In this document: one piece after another, positions 45,981-58,869 of the stretch
Numbering within the stretch: the first letter of the stretch is position 1
Layout of the letters: the number at the start of each line of letters is the position of its first letter
From: Saccharina japonica
Lineage: Eukaryota; Sar; Phaeophyceae; Laminariales; Laminariaceae
Assembly (NCBI GenBank): GCA_008828725.1
Contig: MEHQ01004020.1
Coordinates: 890,593-954,592, forward strand
DNA: 64,000 bases
Direction of reading: 5' to 3'
Position numbers and translations under genes: made by a program
Notes under the pieces: generated by a model
Database searches by the model: none
The model's input: the letters and a program-made list of their open reading frames with translations, nothing else
What the model was told of the DNA's origin: nothing

Positions 45981-48900
45981 GTAAGCCTTGAAGCCAACAC
46001 ATCGTGCCCTAGAGCTAATATAATGGGCCAAGGAAGATAGCATTGCGCGTGTGTACTTGGGAGCACTGTACAGTATTGGCAGGCCTCTTTCACTCGATAT
46101 AAGCATTACGTAAAGAAGTGTAAGCGCTGTAGGCCCAATTAAGCAGGAGTGGGAGCGTTTGATAGGTGAAGACACCTAATCCTGTTCATTTATGGAGAAG
46201 AGGACACAGAAGCTACCTGGAGTCGAAAGCTCGCAATCCAGTATATCCTCACGTGGTGTGCTCGAGGCGGCTTGCGCTTATCGTAGAGGTCCGCAGAAGA
46301 CAGATGCAGCGCCCTACAGCAAACCAGTAATTGACATGACACGTGATCTATAGCTTAGCGTCAGTAATCTAACTCGACCGGCTAGACTTAACCCTGGTAT
46401 AACCTCGAGAGCCAGAACCAGGGCGCCAGTGGGTGTTCCACCTGATCACATGGACCGGCGGAATAAAAAGCCTTGCGTTCGTATGCTGCACCATCATTGG
46501 TCCCAAACGATTCAAGCGCACCATGTTTCGTGTCATCAAACTTGTTGTGTTGAATGTAAGCCCGACTGTCTGTAGAACTGTAGAAGCCGTACAAGTAGGA
46601 GCGTTACGGCTAAATCGGAACAATCGATTCCCCGCCAAATAACACGACCACAAAGCAAATATCTAACAAGGTTGAAACCAAAATACAGGCTGATAGCTTG
46701 CGCTGCGATACTTCTACTGTAAAAGGGCAAGGTCTAGAGCCAAGTTTGGTGACATCATACCACCATTAGCAATATAGTACGGAATGTGCTCAGTGGTCAG
46801 GTTAACAGACACGTTCACCGGTCACAGACAATATACAAATGTTGACGGGCGACGAGGATATTGGTTTCAGCAGGGGATGAATGTCGACGGAATCTGCAAA
46901 ATATTCCCGCCGCAAAACCACAAGATCAAAACGATTTGTCGTGTCTGGTGTTAATCTGCCATGTCTCGAACCACGAGAACGGGCTGCCTCTGAGACCAAG
47001 GGCACCTGTCCAATCTAATTTTATTTTTAATTATAAGCTATATAGTAGTAATAATAGTAAAAATATTACTGGAATGGCTTAAGGGTGGGGCTTCTTCAGT
47101 TTGTTTCCCATAACCGTTTCGTCGTTTTTTGCGCATCGCCACCAAATGTTGCTTCCGTGACAAAACTAAAAACAGTTTCATGCCGACAGACGCCGGGATC
47201 AATGGCATGTCGAATAATTAGAACTCTTATTGCTGAGTTTGAGCTGGGAACAGCACTACTACTAATAGTTGCAACCACATCACAACACGCGCTACAGTAG
47301 TTCGACCTAGAAGGGGCTATCTCTGCTGATCCTACCCTACGGCACCATGTCGTAAACAAAGGAGTATGATTCAGCAGCGTCCTTAAGTATGACCGCTGTG
47401 AATATTTAGTGTGTGTTACTGTACGAGTAGTACAGTAGTGTTTGTGCAAAATATTGTTTGGCCATCGCGAGCGCCATCGTTTGACCCTCTCCGGGTTCTC
47501 CAATAAAGGTTTGGTGCGGACAAGTCTGTGCGCTTGGCAGGCCACACAGGGCCACACCAAACGAAACAGGCTCAGTGATATCATGGAGAGATCGCGAACT
47601 CTATGTCCTCGAACGCGCTTGTGTGGTGTATAGGAGCTACGACCTGCTGGGTACTGTCTCGTAGGAAGTTATCGCAGACGTACGGCAATCCTTGAGAATG
47701 GCACATCGACTCCATCTCGCGGTAGCGACCACACCAACCATTCTATTGAGCATGTGCAGCTCGATCCCGCAACGCCCGCGCCCAATGTAGTGGTTCTAGT
47801 TCTAGTGTATGCCGTGTGCGGGAGGGGCATGGCGCTGAAGCCGGCGCCATGTAGTGCTTCTAGAAGCGGTTACCGGTGGCGAAAGTCTGATTGGGAGTTT
47901 TGTGACGAGGGTGTCATATTTTCTCCGCCCCGCGTCCCCTCACATCGATGCCCCCTCTGTGCACCAGCGGAATGCCGAGTGCGTCATGTGTAACTCCTAG
48001 GAAGCCGGCCTTCAAGAAACGACACTGGCTGGTATTATGATTGAGCACATTGGATGTTTACATTATTATTCTGGCGTCACTCTACAGCAGGAATGCACGG
48101 GCATCCTCACCTTCCCCTGCGCCCGATGTATCTGATAAATGACCCAAAACGCTCAAATTGCCACACTTTGCACATACATATGACGATACGCACCAGGTAC
48201 CTTAGACCGAGTTGAAGGCCAAGGAGGATCTATCAGGAATCTGTTGTTGTCGGATAGGCGCCCGCACGTATTAATAGGAGTTTCGCCGAAACACCGAAAC
48301 GAAATTGAACTCAAATCAGATTTATTTGTGTATCGAATATTTAGAAAACGTGCTGTAATGTAAACAGGGATCCAGACCTATTTTAGCTTTGTTTTGGACC
48401 TATTAATTAGCTACGGAACGTAATGTTCCTATAAGTGTGTTTTTTCTGAATCGTCACCTTACTCTTCAACATTTTTATAATATCCACCTGGAGAGCAGCA
48501 AACTTCTGTTGAAACACATTTTTTCCATCGGCGGTGCAACCACATGGTACTACATACAGTGTGCGCTCCCGCGCGCGAAATTGACTATTATTTTGGTATT
48601 TTGAGAGTTTTGTTTTTGTGCTGACTCGCAACTTTTCGGGTTCACCAGACTGGTGCTACGGCAGGGGGCTATCCCGGTTTTGTCTATACTAACGTAGCGG
48701 GTTTAGATCCCTTGAGCGAGTGGCTCTGCACCTTGCTCAAAATTGGACTTCAATATATTTGTTGCCGCAAGACAAAAACCAATCCCTTTCAAGCTTAAGA
48801 CTGCTTGTAAAAAGGGTAGTCACTCGGCGAAATGGCTGTGGGCGACTGAAAAATCGAACCCAGAAAATGACCCCTCTATCATAGCACCAGTCGCCACAAA

Positions 48901-50124
48901 ACACCTCGGCCGTCGTTTTTGGATGCCTGCAACTGAACTGTTGTCTGCCGCCCCCGACACCTTCACACGCCCGATCAGGATGGCACCTCAGTTTCACGCG
49001 GGTTGTCGTTGCTCTGGTAAGGATCGAGCTGTATGTAGTCGTCCACAACTCAAGCGCAAACGGTTCGGTTGGGGTTTTATGTTTGGTTTCGTTTGGTTTA
49101 CCCCAATTTTGGACCAATTTCGACCACTGCATGCAGCTATTCAAAGTCAGATGGGTGCAGACCTCTGTAGGGATGGCGCGGGCGCCCGCTAAGGCCCTTC
49201 TTAAGCCCCAAGAGGATCACAAGGTGCTGTGGGGGAAACACTAAGAAGGTGATACACCCGCTCTCTGGGAAGGCACACGACAACCATCCGAAGGTTCAAA
49301 CACAGCGTAGTAACATAGCGGCGGAATATTCATTTATAGGTAAAACATTTAGGGATAAGCGTGACCCGGAAACCAGGGCATTGGGGACGGATAAGATCCT
49401 CCGTGCCTTTAGATACATGTATGTATGTCCTGTAATCTTGTTTCGCAAATATGTTTATTTACTTTTGAAATTCGCGTTGTTTTACGACGTAGTAGTAGTA
49501 CGAAACTCTAAACCTCAACCATGTTTCAAGATTTTTATCACGAACGGAAAAAAATAAATCAATAGTCTGCTTCAAATACGATGTAAAGCCACTCACAATA
49601 ATTACATACTTATCCCCCGCCCTACAGTAATAACTTGTGACTATACTTATAATACTGTAGTATACAGTAACAACAACCAATTAATTGCAGTTTCATACTT
49701 AATTGGCAGTAAGGCATATTGATAATAATATGTGTGCACTAACCGAAAAGTCCAACATCATCCCGCAGGATGCATTCCTCCTGTAATATATAGCTGCTAC
49801 AGTACCAGCACCAAATATGTTAATGCTGTAGTATAGCAGCATAAAGCAGCGTTTAGCTATGTCTCGCCCAGCGGGCGGGCAGTTGGGCATAATTATGTAC
49901 CGGTCTATAGGTCGAACATTTTAAGTGAACATTGGAACATTTACACTTTGACATGCCGGACACAAAATGTACGTATGCGCGGTGGGAGGTGCAAGCATTC
50001 TATTTATTAAAAGTTATTAGGTTATTGTGTGGCATTTGATGTGGTGGAGCGTCCCCGTCAAACAAGTGCGCTCCCTACTTCCTAGACGGCGTAGCCTCCT
50101 ATCAACAGGTCCACAACTACAGCT

Positions 50125-50210
50125 ATTACGGAGGACCACATTTAATAGGACCAAATATTGTTAGTAAAAATTGGTAAATATATATGTTTTTGTATGTACC
50201 GCAGGTCCTA
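50125..50210. repeat. Small inverted-repeat element, CATAGTAAATAGGACC family (copy 3), right arm expanded
   Basis: TACGGAGGACCACATTTAAT, CCAAATATTGTTAGTAAAAA and TACCGCAGGTCCTATTTAGT match the other copies in order. Where those end with TCCTATTTACTATGG, this copy runs into the decamer array at 50204-50646, whose unit TCCTATTTAG is the arm sequence itself. Confidence 0.75.
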
Positions 50211-50646
50211 TTTAGTCCTATTTAGTCCTATTTAGTCCTATTTAGTCCTAGTTAGTCCTAGTTAGTCCTATTTAGTCCTATTTAGTCCTATTTAGTCCTG
50301 TTTAGTCCTATTTAGTCCTAGTTAGTCCTAGTTAGTCCTAGTTAGTCCTAGTTAGTCCTAGTTAGTCCTATTTAGTCCTATTTAGTCCTATTTAGTCCTA
50401 TTTAGTCCTATTTAGTCCTATTTAGTCCTGTTTAGTCCTGTTTAGTCCTGTTTAGTCCTATTTAGTCCTATTTAGTCCTATTTAGTCCTATTTAGCCCTA
50501 TTTAGCCCTATTTAGCCCTTTTTAGCCCTATTTAGCCCTATTTAGCCCTATTTAGCCCTATTTAGTCCTATTTAGTCCTATTTAGTCCTATTTAGTCCTA
50601 TTTAGTCCTATTTAGTCCTATTTAGTCCTATTTAGTCCTATTTAGT
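50204..50646. repeat. TTTAGTCCTA decamer minisatellite, about 44 units
   Basis: Forty-four near-perfect tandem units with variants in clusters: GTTAGTCCTA (two blocks, 2 and 5 units), TTTAGTCCTG (one single and one block of three) and TTTAGCCCTA (one block of about seven). The array ends in GTATAC and a C-run. Clustering shows growth by local slippage or unequal exchange from an inverted-repeat element arm at its left edge. Confidence 0.95.
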
Positions 50647-51230
50647 ATACCCCCCCCCCCGTGATAAACGTACATACTACTGTAGATGCCTTGTATAGAC
50701 GACAGTGGGATACGTCGCATAGGAGATACCTCGCATAATACCAGGTTAGCCTTGGATTAGCATTACATTACAGAACAGTCTAGGTGATCTAAGCACGGAC
50801 GGATAGAAGATGATTTCGCTAGTCTGACTGAGTAAAAGGTGCTAGGCATGTACTGCGTATATATGATGCATGATGCAACGATTCTTTTAGATGCAGGTTT
50901 GGGGTTGTTCGGCGATGTTGTTTTTCGGTTTCGGTGTTCGTACCTATCTAGGCTGGAAAATCGATGCTACCAATTGGACGTTTTGTCTGTATGAAGGTTA
51001 ATGCTTGTTTGTGCCGATGCACGCCAGCGGTCAGGCGGTATGATATGGTCGCGCTACAAGTGTTACTAACGCACTGCAGGTATGGCACCGTAGGGACAAT
51101 AGGCACGGACAGCCTTCCATACTCCATACCCCACGAGCCAGCGCTCGGGCAGTACGCCATGTATCGCTTCGATGGCACAATTAATAGACTATGCTACGCG
51201 TACTACCATGCTATGCTATGCTACAGCTCC

Positions 51231-51232
51231 TT

Positions 51233-51285
<53 letters not shown>

Positions 51286-51387
51286 GCTACTACTGCTACT
51301 ACTGCTACTACTGCTATTACTACTACTACTACTACTACTACTACTACCACTACTACAATATGTACGTACTGCAGTACTCTCCTCCTC

Positions 51388-51425
<38 letters not shown>

Positions 51426-51426
51426 G
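51231..51426. repeat. Trinucleotide CTA/TAC microsatellite
   Basis: Two blocks of CTACTACTA (51232-51355 and about 51381-51426) with occasional CTG and CAC units, separated by a 25-nt unique sequence containing TACGTACTGCAGTAC. Long poly-Thr, poly-Leu and poly-Tyr frames here are repeat artefacts. Confidence 0.95.
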
Positions 51427-51604
51427 TACTATTAATATGAAAGGATAGTACAGCTAGTAGCACATGCGTGTTCAACGGATAGACGACAATAATTACTAAT
51501 AATTGCTTTAAGACTTGCCGGGAATTTAGTTCGCCACAAACTGTTGCAAGCGCGCAATGTAGTTTGTTCTTCACCTACAGTACAGGGTAACAAGTAGTAA
51601 GGAA

Positions 51605-51741
51605 CAGGGTAACAAGAAAGACAGGCTGAGATTTGAAGGAAAATAAGAAATTCGGGAGTCGTTATCTGGAAATTAGTGTATAACGCACCCTCTCGCAGGT
51701 AAGAAACCCAGCCTGGACCGTATTTCGTGTTTCTTATTACT
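51605..51741. repeat. Small dispersed element, AATAAGAAA family (copy 3)
   Basis: AACAAGAAAGACAGGCTGAG, TTCGGGAGTCGTTATCTGGA and the right end GTGTTTCTTATTAC match the copy at 54184 closely over about 135 nt. Confidence 0.75.
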
Positions 51742-52249
51742 GCGACCTTCAACGATACACATCGGTATGTCTACATATCGTATTGATATGTCTCCGTTGA
51801 CTTTCGATTCATCACCGTCATTGATCATACATCGGCAGGGGGAATGCGTTGTGTTAGTCTGTTTCTGCCTTGCTTGTGGATTAATAAACGTTGTAAAGGC
51901 GCACCCTCTCCACCACATAGAGTCAGTGGCCATAACCAAAGTCGCCGACGAGGTACAGTAGTAGGTATAATCGTATCACCAGCCATCGCGCTGCTACGGC
52001 TGACTCTCGTAGTCATGACCATAATCACTCTACACCGTGAGCCAAGGCTGGCCCATAGAATCTACCTTGCTGCCGGTGGTGGTGGTCGTGGGAGGGGGTG
52101 CGCCGGCTACAGTTACACTTTGATTGTCCACGCTGCCTTTTCGGGACCACAACATGCATACATACGTCTTTTTGTTACACGAATGATTGGAACCATTTAT
52201 ATACCACAGGGAGGGGTGTACTTTAACAATATAATGACACTGAATGTTG

Positions 52250-52326
52250 GTACCACTCAGACCCGAAAAGTAAGGATCATTTCAATAACATGTTAAAATA
52301 CAAAAGGTCCTTATATTTGGGGTCAC
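52250..52326. repeat. Small inverted-repeat element, TATAAGGACC family (copy 3)
   Basis: ACCCGAAAAGTAAGGATCAT and AAAGGTCCTTATATTTGGGG form imperfect arms about 75 nt apart, with TAACATGT in the core, as at 18301-18372 (in part inverted). Confidence 0.6.
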
Positions 52327-53248
52327 ATGTATTTATACGTATAATATTATACGTGTGCAATATTTATCACGCCCTCTCTTGATGTGGAGGGGGCTGTTGC
52401 GCAACTAAAAATTGTGAATGTGCGTATATTCCGTTTACAGATACTACTGTACGGCAGTACCCTAAACAACGCACTAATTATTATACTGATTGTAGCGTGG
52501 ACTGCTGTAGAGCCAGCTGGGAGTGTTAGCCTACAGCAAATCCTGACCCTCTTCATCCTGGTCGGGTCAAGGAAAAATACGTACAAAATGTGCAAATGCT
52601 ACCATGAGTATCGGTGTACCGTATCGTATCACGAGGAGCTGCCGCACCAACCCAGAAACAAACAGAAGAGGCGCTCGTACCCTACGTTTATGAGTAGTGA
52701 GTACGAGTGGTGCATCCATGCTTTTATCTTACGAGCGTACGATAGTATGTGAGTAGTGACTAGTGCATCCAAGATTTTATCTTCGACCACGTGGCAGCAT
52801 GAACGGCGTACGTAGAGCGTATGTGCAGGTATAATATATGTGCTTATACGGCTTATACTATAGTTACTGTAGTTGTGGAACACTTCGTTCGTTGCCTGTG
52901 GCGGAACGATTGGTGTGTGGTGGATGGCAGGGCATGAGGGGGTTGAGTTGGCATCAAACGCAGCCGGGACCCCCCCCCCACCCCTGCACCATGTGGGATT
53001 CAATTGGTTGGATGAGATTGGTGGTATTCGACGAATTGGGTCAGCTTTTTCATTCTGAATGAATAATGCTTTGTCGGAAGGCAAATAATATAATAATACC
53101 TCCTCGTGGAGACCATAATAAGCAATATATATACCTGGTATATGTTTATATCGTGTCCTTCGAAGGGAGCTTGACGAAGCTTGCTATTAATAGTATTAAT
53201 AGATAGTTACGGGGGTTTTGTGCTTGGCGCCTGAAGCCTGCCCTCCGA

Positions 53249-53300
53249 CCCCAACCCTAACCCCAACCCTAAACCTAACCCTAACCCGAACCCGAACCCT
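53249..53300. repeat. Interstitial telomere-like CCCTAA block 1
   Basis: About eight degenerate units (CCCTAA, CCCCAA, CCCGAA, ACCTAA). They run directly into ATGCCAGTGGTCAGTGCCGG, the start of family D copy 2. The TTAGGG-type unit is the common telomere repeat of many eukaryotes, including stramenopiles. Confidence 0.8.
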
Positions 53301-53305
53301 ATGCC

Positions 53306-53523
53306 AGTGGTCAGTGCCGGGATGCTGTGCTTGGTAAGACTCTAGATTGACTCGGCCGGCGTGGGTGCTGAGCTTGGAAAGATTCCAGGGTGACTCGGGA
53401 TGGATGGATGGTGTGGCTGGTGGCTGGGAAAAAATACTTCAAGTTGATTGAGCCGCGTAAAACATACCCTCAGCCAATCAGAGTGCCTACATTGCTACCT
53501 TAGGAATATCTACTATCATGCTT
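53306..53523. repeat. Dispersed repeat (family D), copy 2
   Basis: Matches 6806-7003 over its whole length (GTGGTCAGTGCCGGGATGCT, GACTCGGCCGGCGTGG, AAGTTGATTGAGCCGCGTAA), with a GGAT-repeat insertion. A truncated third copy follows telomere-like block 2 at about 53826-53885. Confidence 0.8.
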
Positions 53524-53719
53524 GGTCCAGGACTGCCTTCGAAGGTGCAAACTATTCATCAATAATGTCTTGAATTGAGTATTGATAGCATGAACTAATT
53601 AAAAAATGGCGTTCTATGGTACTGGTAGGCTTGTTTGGCTCACTTGCCAAACGGGGGCCGGGTGTCGTGGCATTACAATATAATTTAAATTGTGTCCTTC
53701 GAAGAAGGTGAAAACTAGA

Positions 53720-53967
53720 GGGGTGGACAAAGGGTGATAGTGGATCTTTAGAATGGGGGTTTTGTCTTGGTAGTAGTAGTGTGACCCTGAGATCGAACCC
53801 TAACCCTAACCCTAACCCGAACCCTATGCCAGTGGTCAGTGCTTGCTTGGCCAATCAGAGTGCCTAATTAGCTACCTTAGGAAGATCCACTAACAGTGTT
53901 TGTCCACTACTCGCCTCGAGGGGTGGACAAAGGGTGATGGTGGATCTTTAGAATGGGGGTTTTGTCG
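53720..53967. repeat. Pair of 48-nt direct repeats (GGGGTGGACAAAGGGTGATA)
   Basis: GGGGTGGACAAAGGGTGATR, GTGGATCTTTAGAATGGGGG and TTTTGTC occur at 53720-53768 and again at 53919-53967, flanking telomere-like block 2 and a fragment of family D. The arrangement looks like a nested composite of subtelomere-type repeats. Confidence 0.75.
53796..53825. repeat. Interstitial telomere-like CCCTAA block 2
   Basis: Four to five units (AACCCTAACCCTAACCCTAA then CCCGAACCC), again followed at once by TATGCCAGTGGTCAGTGC. It has the same junction with family D as block 1. Confidence 0.8.
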
Positions 53968-54183
53968 AGGGAAAACTAATTAGTGTCTTGAATTGAGTAT
54001 CCATAGTATGAGTTAATTAAAACGTTTCCCTCGGAGGTGAAACCTATTTGATTATACTACTGCTGTATGAACATGTCATGTTATACCTATCAATTATACT
54101 ATAGTATATACGAGACATACATAGTACGGATAGTGATAACAAAACAAGTGGATGCGCTTTAGATACAGTACAGTTCAGGACTC

Positions 54184-54341
54184 CTATTAATAATAAGAAA
54201 AAGGCTAATAAGAAAGCCAGGCTGAGATTTAGAGGAACATAAGAAATCCGGGAGTCGTTATCTTGACATTAGTGTAGAAATCATCCTCCCTCAAATAGGA
54301 AATCCAGCCTGGGCCAGATTTCCTGTTTCTTATTAGGTGTC
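54184..54341. repeat. Small dispersed element, AATAAGAAA family (copy 4, best preserved)
   Basis: The left end AATAATAAGAAAAAGGC and right end CTGTTTCTTATTAGG are inverted. Internal AAGCCAGGCTGAGATTTAGA and ATCCAGCCTGGGCCAGATTT form a second inverted pair. Length is about 158 nt with no coding capacity, so the unit is hairpin-prone. Confidence 0.8.
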
Positions 54342-54764
54342 CTGTACTGCTGTATACATTAAAATAAGCTTACGTTCATTATCTGCATGGAAACACGGGG
54401 GTGACACATACTGTAGCAAACGCTATAAAACATCGTCAACCTAGTAGTAGTGCGGTCCGCCGAATGGTGTGCTACCACTCGAAGTACATTGCTCGATGTC
54501 TTCACGTGCATGATTTTTGCACCCACGTCGTGCAAGTGGGGGGCAGGGTGGTGGCGATAGCTTCAATGGGTAAGCACCAATAATGCCCGCGGCACTTGAC
54601 ACCAAACACGATGACAAGATGACAAGATGACAAGATCAATGGCGGGCCGTGTGCTGCCTGAATACTTGATTGGTTGATTGATTGCTTGCTTGATACATAC
54701 TTTTGTGTGTCCGCGGAGTCGTTCTTTTGTGTTCAAATTCGTAACTTGCATGGCATCATCTACG

Positions 54765-54875
54765 GCCCCCAACAACCACACAACAACAAAAGCACGCAAC
54801 AACCACACAACAACAAGAAACACGCGACGACCACACAACAAAAGGCACACAACAACAAGAAGCACACGGCAAGTG
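54765..54875. repeat. Degenerate CAACAACAACACACA array
   Basis: Tandem, imperfect CACACAACAACAAAAGCACG-type units of about 28 nt, four copies. Non-coding. Confidence 0.7.
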
Positions 54876-57800
54876 GACGGAGCGGGTGAATGATCAACGT
54901 GTATGTCACGTGAGCAGATAGATGGCGACTGGTGGGTGAGGTGGGTGGATTAACGGAAGTGGGAATGGACAGCTAGCTCCTCTGATGGATCAAAAGACAC
55001 TTTGTACATGCCCCACACAATGTGCTGTCTATAGTAGGGTTCAGTGTATACCGACTAGAACGGGCTGTACAGCAGTAAAAGTACTTGATTTTTGTGGACA
55101 TCCTGTTAGATAGTACAACATGTTGTACGTACTTAATTGATGTGGTGGTGTAACAGCGAATAGTACACAACGTTCCAACAATACTTTACTGTAGAGCATG
55201 GATATGATAGGGTAAAAAATGCCTCCACGCATAATGTGTTGACATCCCACAACTACTGCACGAAACTACTGTACCTACACTACCCGAAGAAAAGGGATAT
55301 GTACCACCGCACCCCACTACTCGTAACTCTTCCACTTGAGCGGGGCAGCATCATTCGTCGCAAGCAACGCCATTAATGGTCCCTGTTACCAGTGCCTATA
55401 TGTAGTGTAATGCCTATTGATGATGGTGCCTGTTCATGCTGTAGTGTAATACTGGTGATTGCCAGAGCGTAGTAAGGTCTACTACCCAAACGCGGCATAG
55501 AATAATTAAATAACTTCAAATTACGAACAAAAATGGGATGTGGGTACGGGGGCTCGTGGAACTACGTATAGCGTAGCAGTAGAAGAGACCTAACGTAAGA
55601 CGCCGGATTGGTGTACGGCTAAAAACGACGATTGATTTAGCGACCTGAAGGATACTACAGTAGTTAATAATGGGTGTCTGTTATCTGGTACCAGGTTTAA
55701 AACTACTGTAGTTAATGTCTTAAAGTAGTAGGGATCAACTAAAGTTCTCCCCCTATTGCAAAATAATCAAGCACTCCAACAAAAACTCTAAACAGTATTG
55801 CGTCCCTCTTTGGTGATATCAATGAACTATAACCAATCCTCCGTTATTTTCGTACGAAGTATGATACTCACACCACGCACGGATAATACTCAATCAAGTC
55901 GGCGGTCTGTCATTCAAGAACCGTCCCTAAGGTCTCCTGAGGACATTATTTATATGCGACTGCCTGGTGGTTGCTGGTACAATTTACCTGGTATTCTCTA
56001 CAGTACCTGGTACCAAGCCTTTCGCGCAATGTTATGGCTACGTAAACTCCAAGGAACCATCTGGGAATAGCGGGTTTGTATTCGCACATTAATCCAATTA
56101 CAATCCGAGCTCTGCAACATACGCCGCCAGCACCAAAACAGTTAGCGAACTTCACGGCTGCCTTTCTCGCACCGTACGCATAGGATGTTTCCTTTGGACC
56201 CATTCGGCTGTGTGGAGTGAACCTTGTATTGTAGGAATGTATAGCTGTATAGCTGTACAAGGGTAGCGGTGGAGTGGTGTGAGGCAATGCTGCTTCACGT
56301 ATGTATGTCTTTACTCTGAGTGGGCGTTCCAACCAACTCTGAGTGGGCGTTCCGACCAAGGTATAACGATGCGAAACAAATATGTGCCTTCAACAAAAAC
56401 GTACATTACAATGCGTTCATAAAGAAAAGAGAACAGCAACAACACCGCTGAACACCCTGTACACAATGCTGAAACGAGGAGCGAATAGGTTAACTACATT
56501 AACGCAGGCAAAGGAAAACATGGGTTTTGTTTCGCACCCAACACCCCGCAGGCGCGTCCCGTATGATCTTGTTTCACCTTCACGTTATCATATATCGGCT
56601 CCAGTAAATATATGCACAACAGTCCACAGGTCGAAACCTTGCACACGACAGGGTACACGGACTATGCGCCACTCCGTGGTCTCCCCTGCACGCACGGTAA
56701 GCCTTGTCGACTTCATCAATGTTTGCTGCCTGTGTTCCTGGTATGCACCCTTGCTGGGCTTGGTAGACGTCCCGCACCATCCCCCCAAACTGCTCCCCGG
56801 CACCCCGACTAACGTGGTGTGTATTTGCGGCGGGTCGTAGTAGTGGCGGTGGGAGTTCGGAGGTGCCGAATCGTTGCTGCTCGGGTCGGGGTCGAACTGT
56901 CCTCACGCGGGCCTCCCTTTCATTTCCCTTTCTAGGCGGCATGCTCATGTGCCTCGTGCCATGTACGCCACGAGGGTTTTCCAGTACTGTACGTAGTATT
57001 AAATAAAATTATTATAAATACGTCAGCTGTGAGTATTGTAGGGTAACAAGCAACGAGGGTTCCCTCATCGGGGCGGAGTATCCCACCATTGCTCCACCTC
57101 AACGTTCCGCAGTCTCCTCTCCGAAACCCCATCCAAGCGAAGGCGCAAGTTGAACCGATTTAAGTACACGTCATCGCTATGTCCCCGGAACTGGTTGACC
57201 GCGAAAGGTCGATCTGTAAACCTACAAACCAGATGCTGCATAAAACCCGGCCTTGCGTGTGAGACGTGTGTATTCGGCATCGCTCGGGAGCGCACGTTCC
57301 GGCTCTCAGGCAGGCATGGATGCAAGGAATGCTTGTTGGGTACAAAACAGTGTACGCATGGCGCTTTTCATTGATATTTTAGTTGTAGTTTCATACTACA
57401 GTAGCAGTCAGCTTCGCCATTGGAATACGCCTCCCAGCACGCCGTAGTCTGTCTGGCGTACGGCGGCTGCACAGTAGCGCTTTTTTTTACGAAACAACAA
57501 TATTATCGTGTAGCGACACTCTTTTGTGGCAATACGGAAGTTTACTCATGGCGACCCGCTTGTTGCAATCATATGCAGAGACTTCGTGGTGCCATCCGTG
57601 TTGTGGAAATCATATATATGCAGAGACACTCTTGGGGTACGCGTAGCTATCTTGTGGCGAAGTGCTACTACTCGTACATTTTGGTATATTATTTGTTCCC
57701 CCCGGCTACCCGCCACACCTTACAAACGCATGAATCCAGACCCGATTCTCGATTGCATTCAGTACCAGCACGCACAGCACACGATTGGGGTAAGTTAACA

Positions 57801-58869
57801 ATGCTCATCCTAGAATCTAGAGGCGATGCGCTTCGGCTGTGGCCTAATTACCCCTTTGACCTAGTGGCCATCCGTCACAATAAGCCTGCGTTTTCTCGGA
57901 TTCGAATATCCAAAGCTGGCCACTGTCCGCGGTGTGTGTGGTGCATCCTTCACAAATAAGGGGGCAGCAAACAAAAACACAACTTCGTGCGTACGGTGTA
58001 GTGCATTCCTACTGGAAAAATCATTTACACATAGTGGGAAAACATCGCCAAGCCTAGGACAGGGGACTGTAGCAACACTGCAAGAGAGAAAATAGTATGC
58101 GACGCACCGCCAACTGTAGTGAGACCGGATCACAAAGGGCTGCATTGACGCAGCTACCTCCTGGGATCCATCACGTCTTATACACCCTCCCCGTATTACA
58201 AGTGTACTGTTCTATGCGAGGCGATGGTCCAGGTGTGCCAAGCGGCGCTCGGTTACCGCCGTGGATCTCCCCTCGGAAAAACAAAATAAATATAAGATAG
58301 ATATAAACAACTACCGGTATACATTTACGTAAACTTGGGTCGGTCGTTACGAGCGAACCGTAAGACAGCTCTTCTTCGTGACAAAGGGCCCAACTTTCGA
58401 TTGACAGCTTCGAAATAGCTTTTAGCTCTTCACTTTTTGCTGGCACCAGCACCACTAGTCTATAGCCCGTACTTCAGGTTTGCCGGTAACGACGACAACG
58501 CACGGCAGAGCATGGCAGGCATTTCAACAGTAGCAGCAGCAGCAGCGCTTTGCTACCAACTGCTTCGCTGGAGACATCGTCAAACAGGTCATCAGACAGA
58601 GCTGATAGTGTGCATCAGCAGCACAAGATCATCTATTGCTGCGACTACGCATGCCTAAGTAATGTGGCTCTAGGCGCGGGAGCTACGTGCAGCAGGGCGT
58701 GGGGGCTATATGTGCAGCAGTAGCAGTAATGGGCGGAAGCAGCGTGCGCTCTGGTGCGCAACGACCACGACGTACTGCCGTCGCTCGATGGCCGGCATTT
58801 GTACAGCACAACCAGGGAAAGACACCAGCACACATACTATCAGATAGAAGAGCTCATGATGTACAGTAC

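Noticed and set aside
47096-47584. 162-codon minus ORF inside the P450 intron
   Set aside because: No domain, no splice partners and composition unlike the two supported genes.
48737-49192. Overlapping ORFs of 149 (+) and 135 (-) codons
   Set aside because: Both strands are open over the same bases and neither resembles a known protein. Possibly a decayed mobile-element fragment, but nothing supports that.
50204-50646. CRISPR-like regular array
   Set aside because: The units are contiguous decamers without spacers, in eukaryotic DNA. It is a minisatellite.
51172-51448. Poly-Thr, poly-Leu and poly-Tyr ORFs
   Set aside because: These are direct readouts of the CTA microsatellite in three frames.
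57065-57325. Minus ORF (QFRGHSDDVYLNRFNLRLRL)
   Set aside because: The composition looks protein-like, but there is no recognisable domain, no neighbours in phase, and it is short. Not enough to call a gene.
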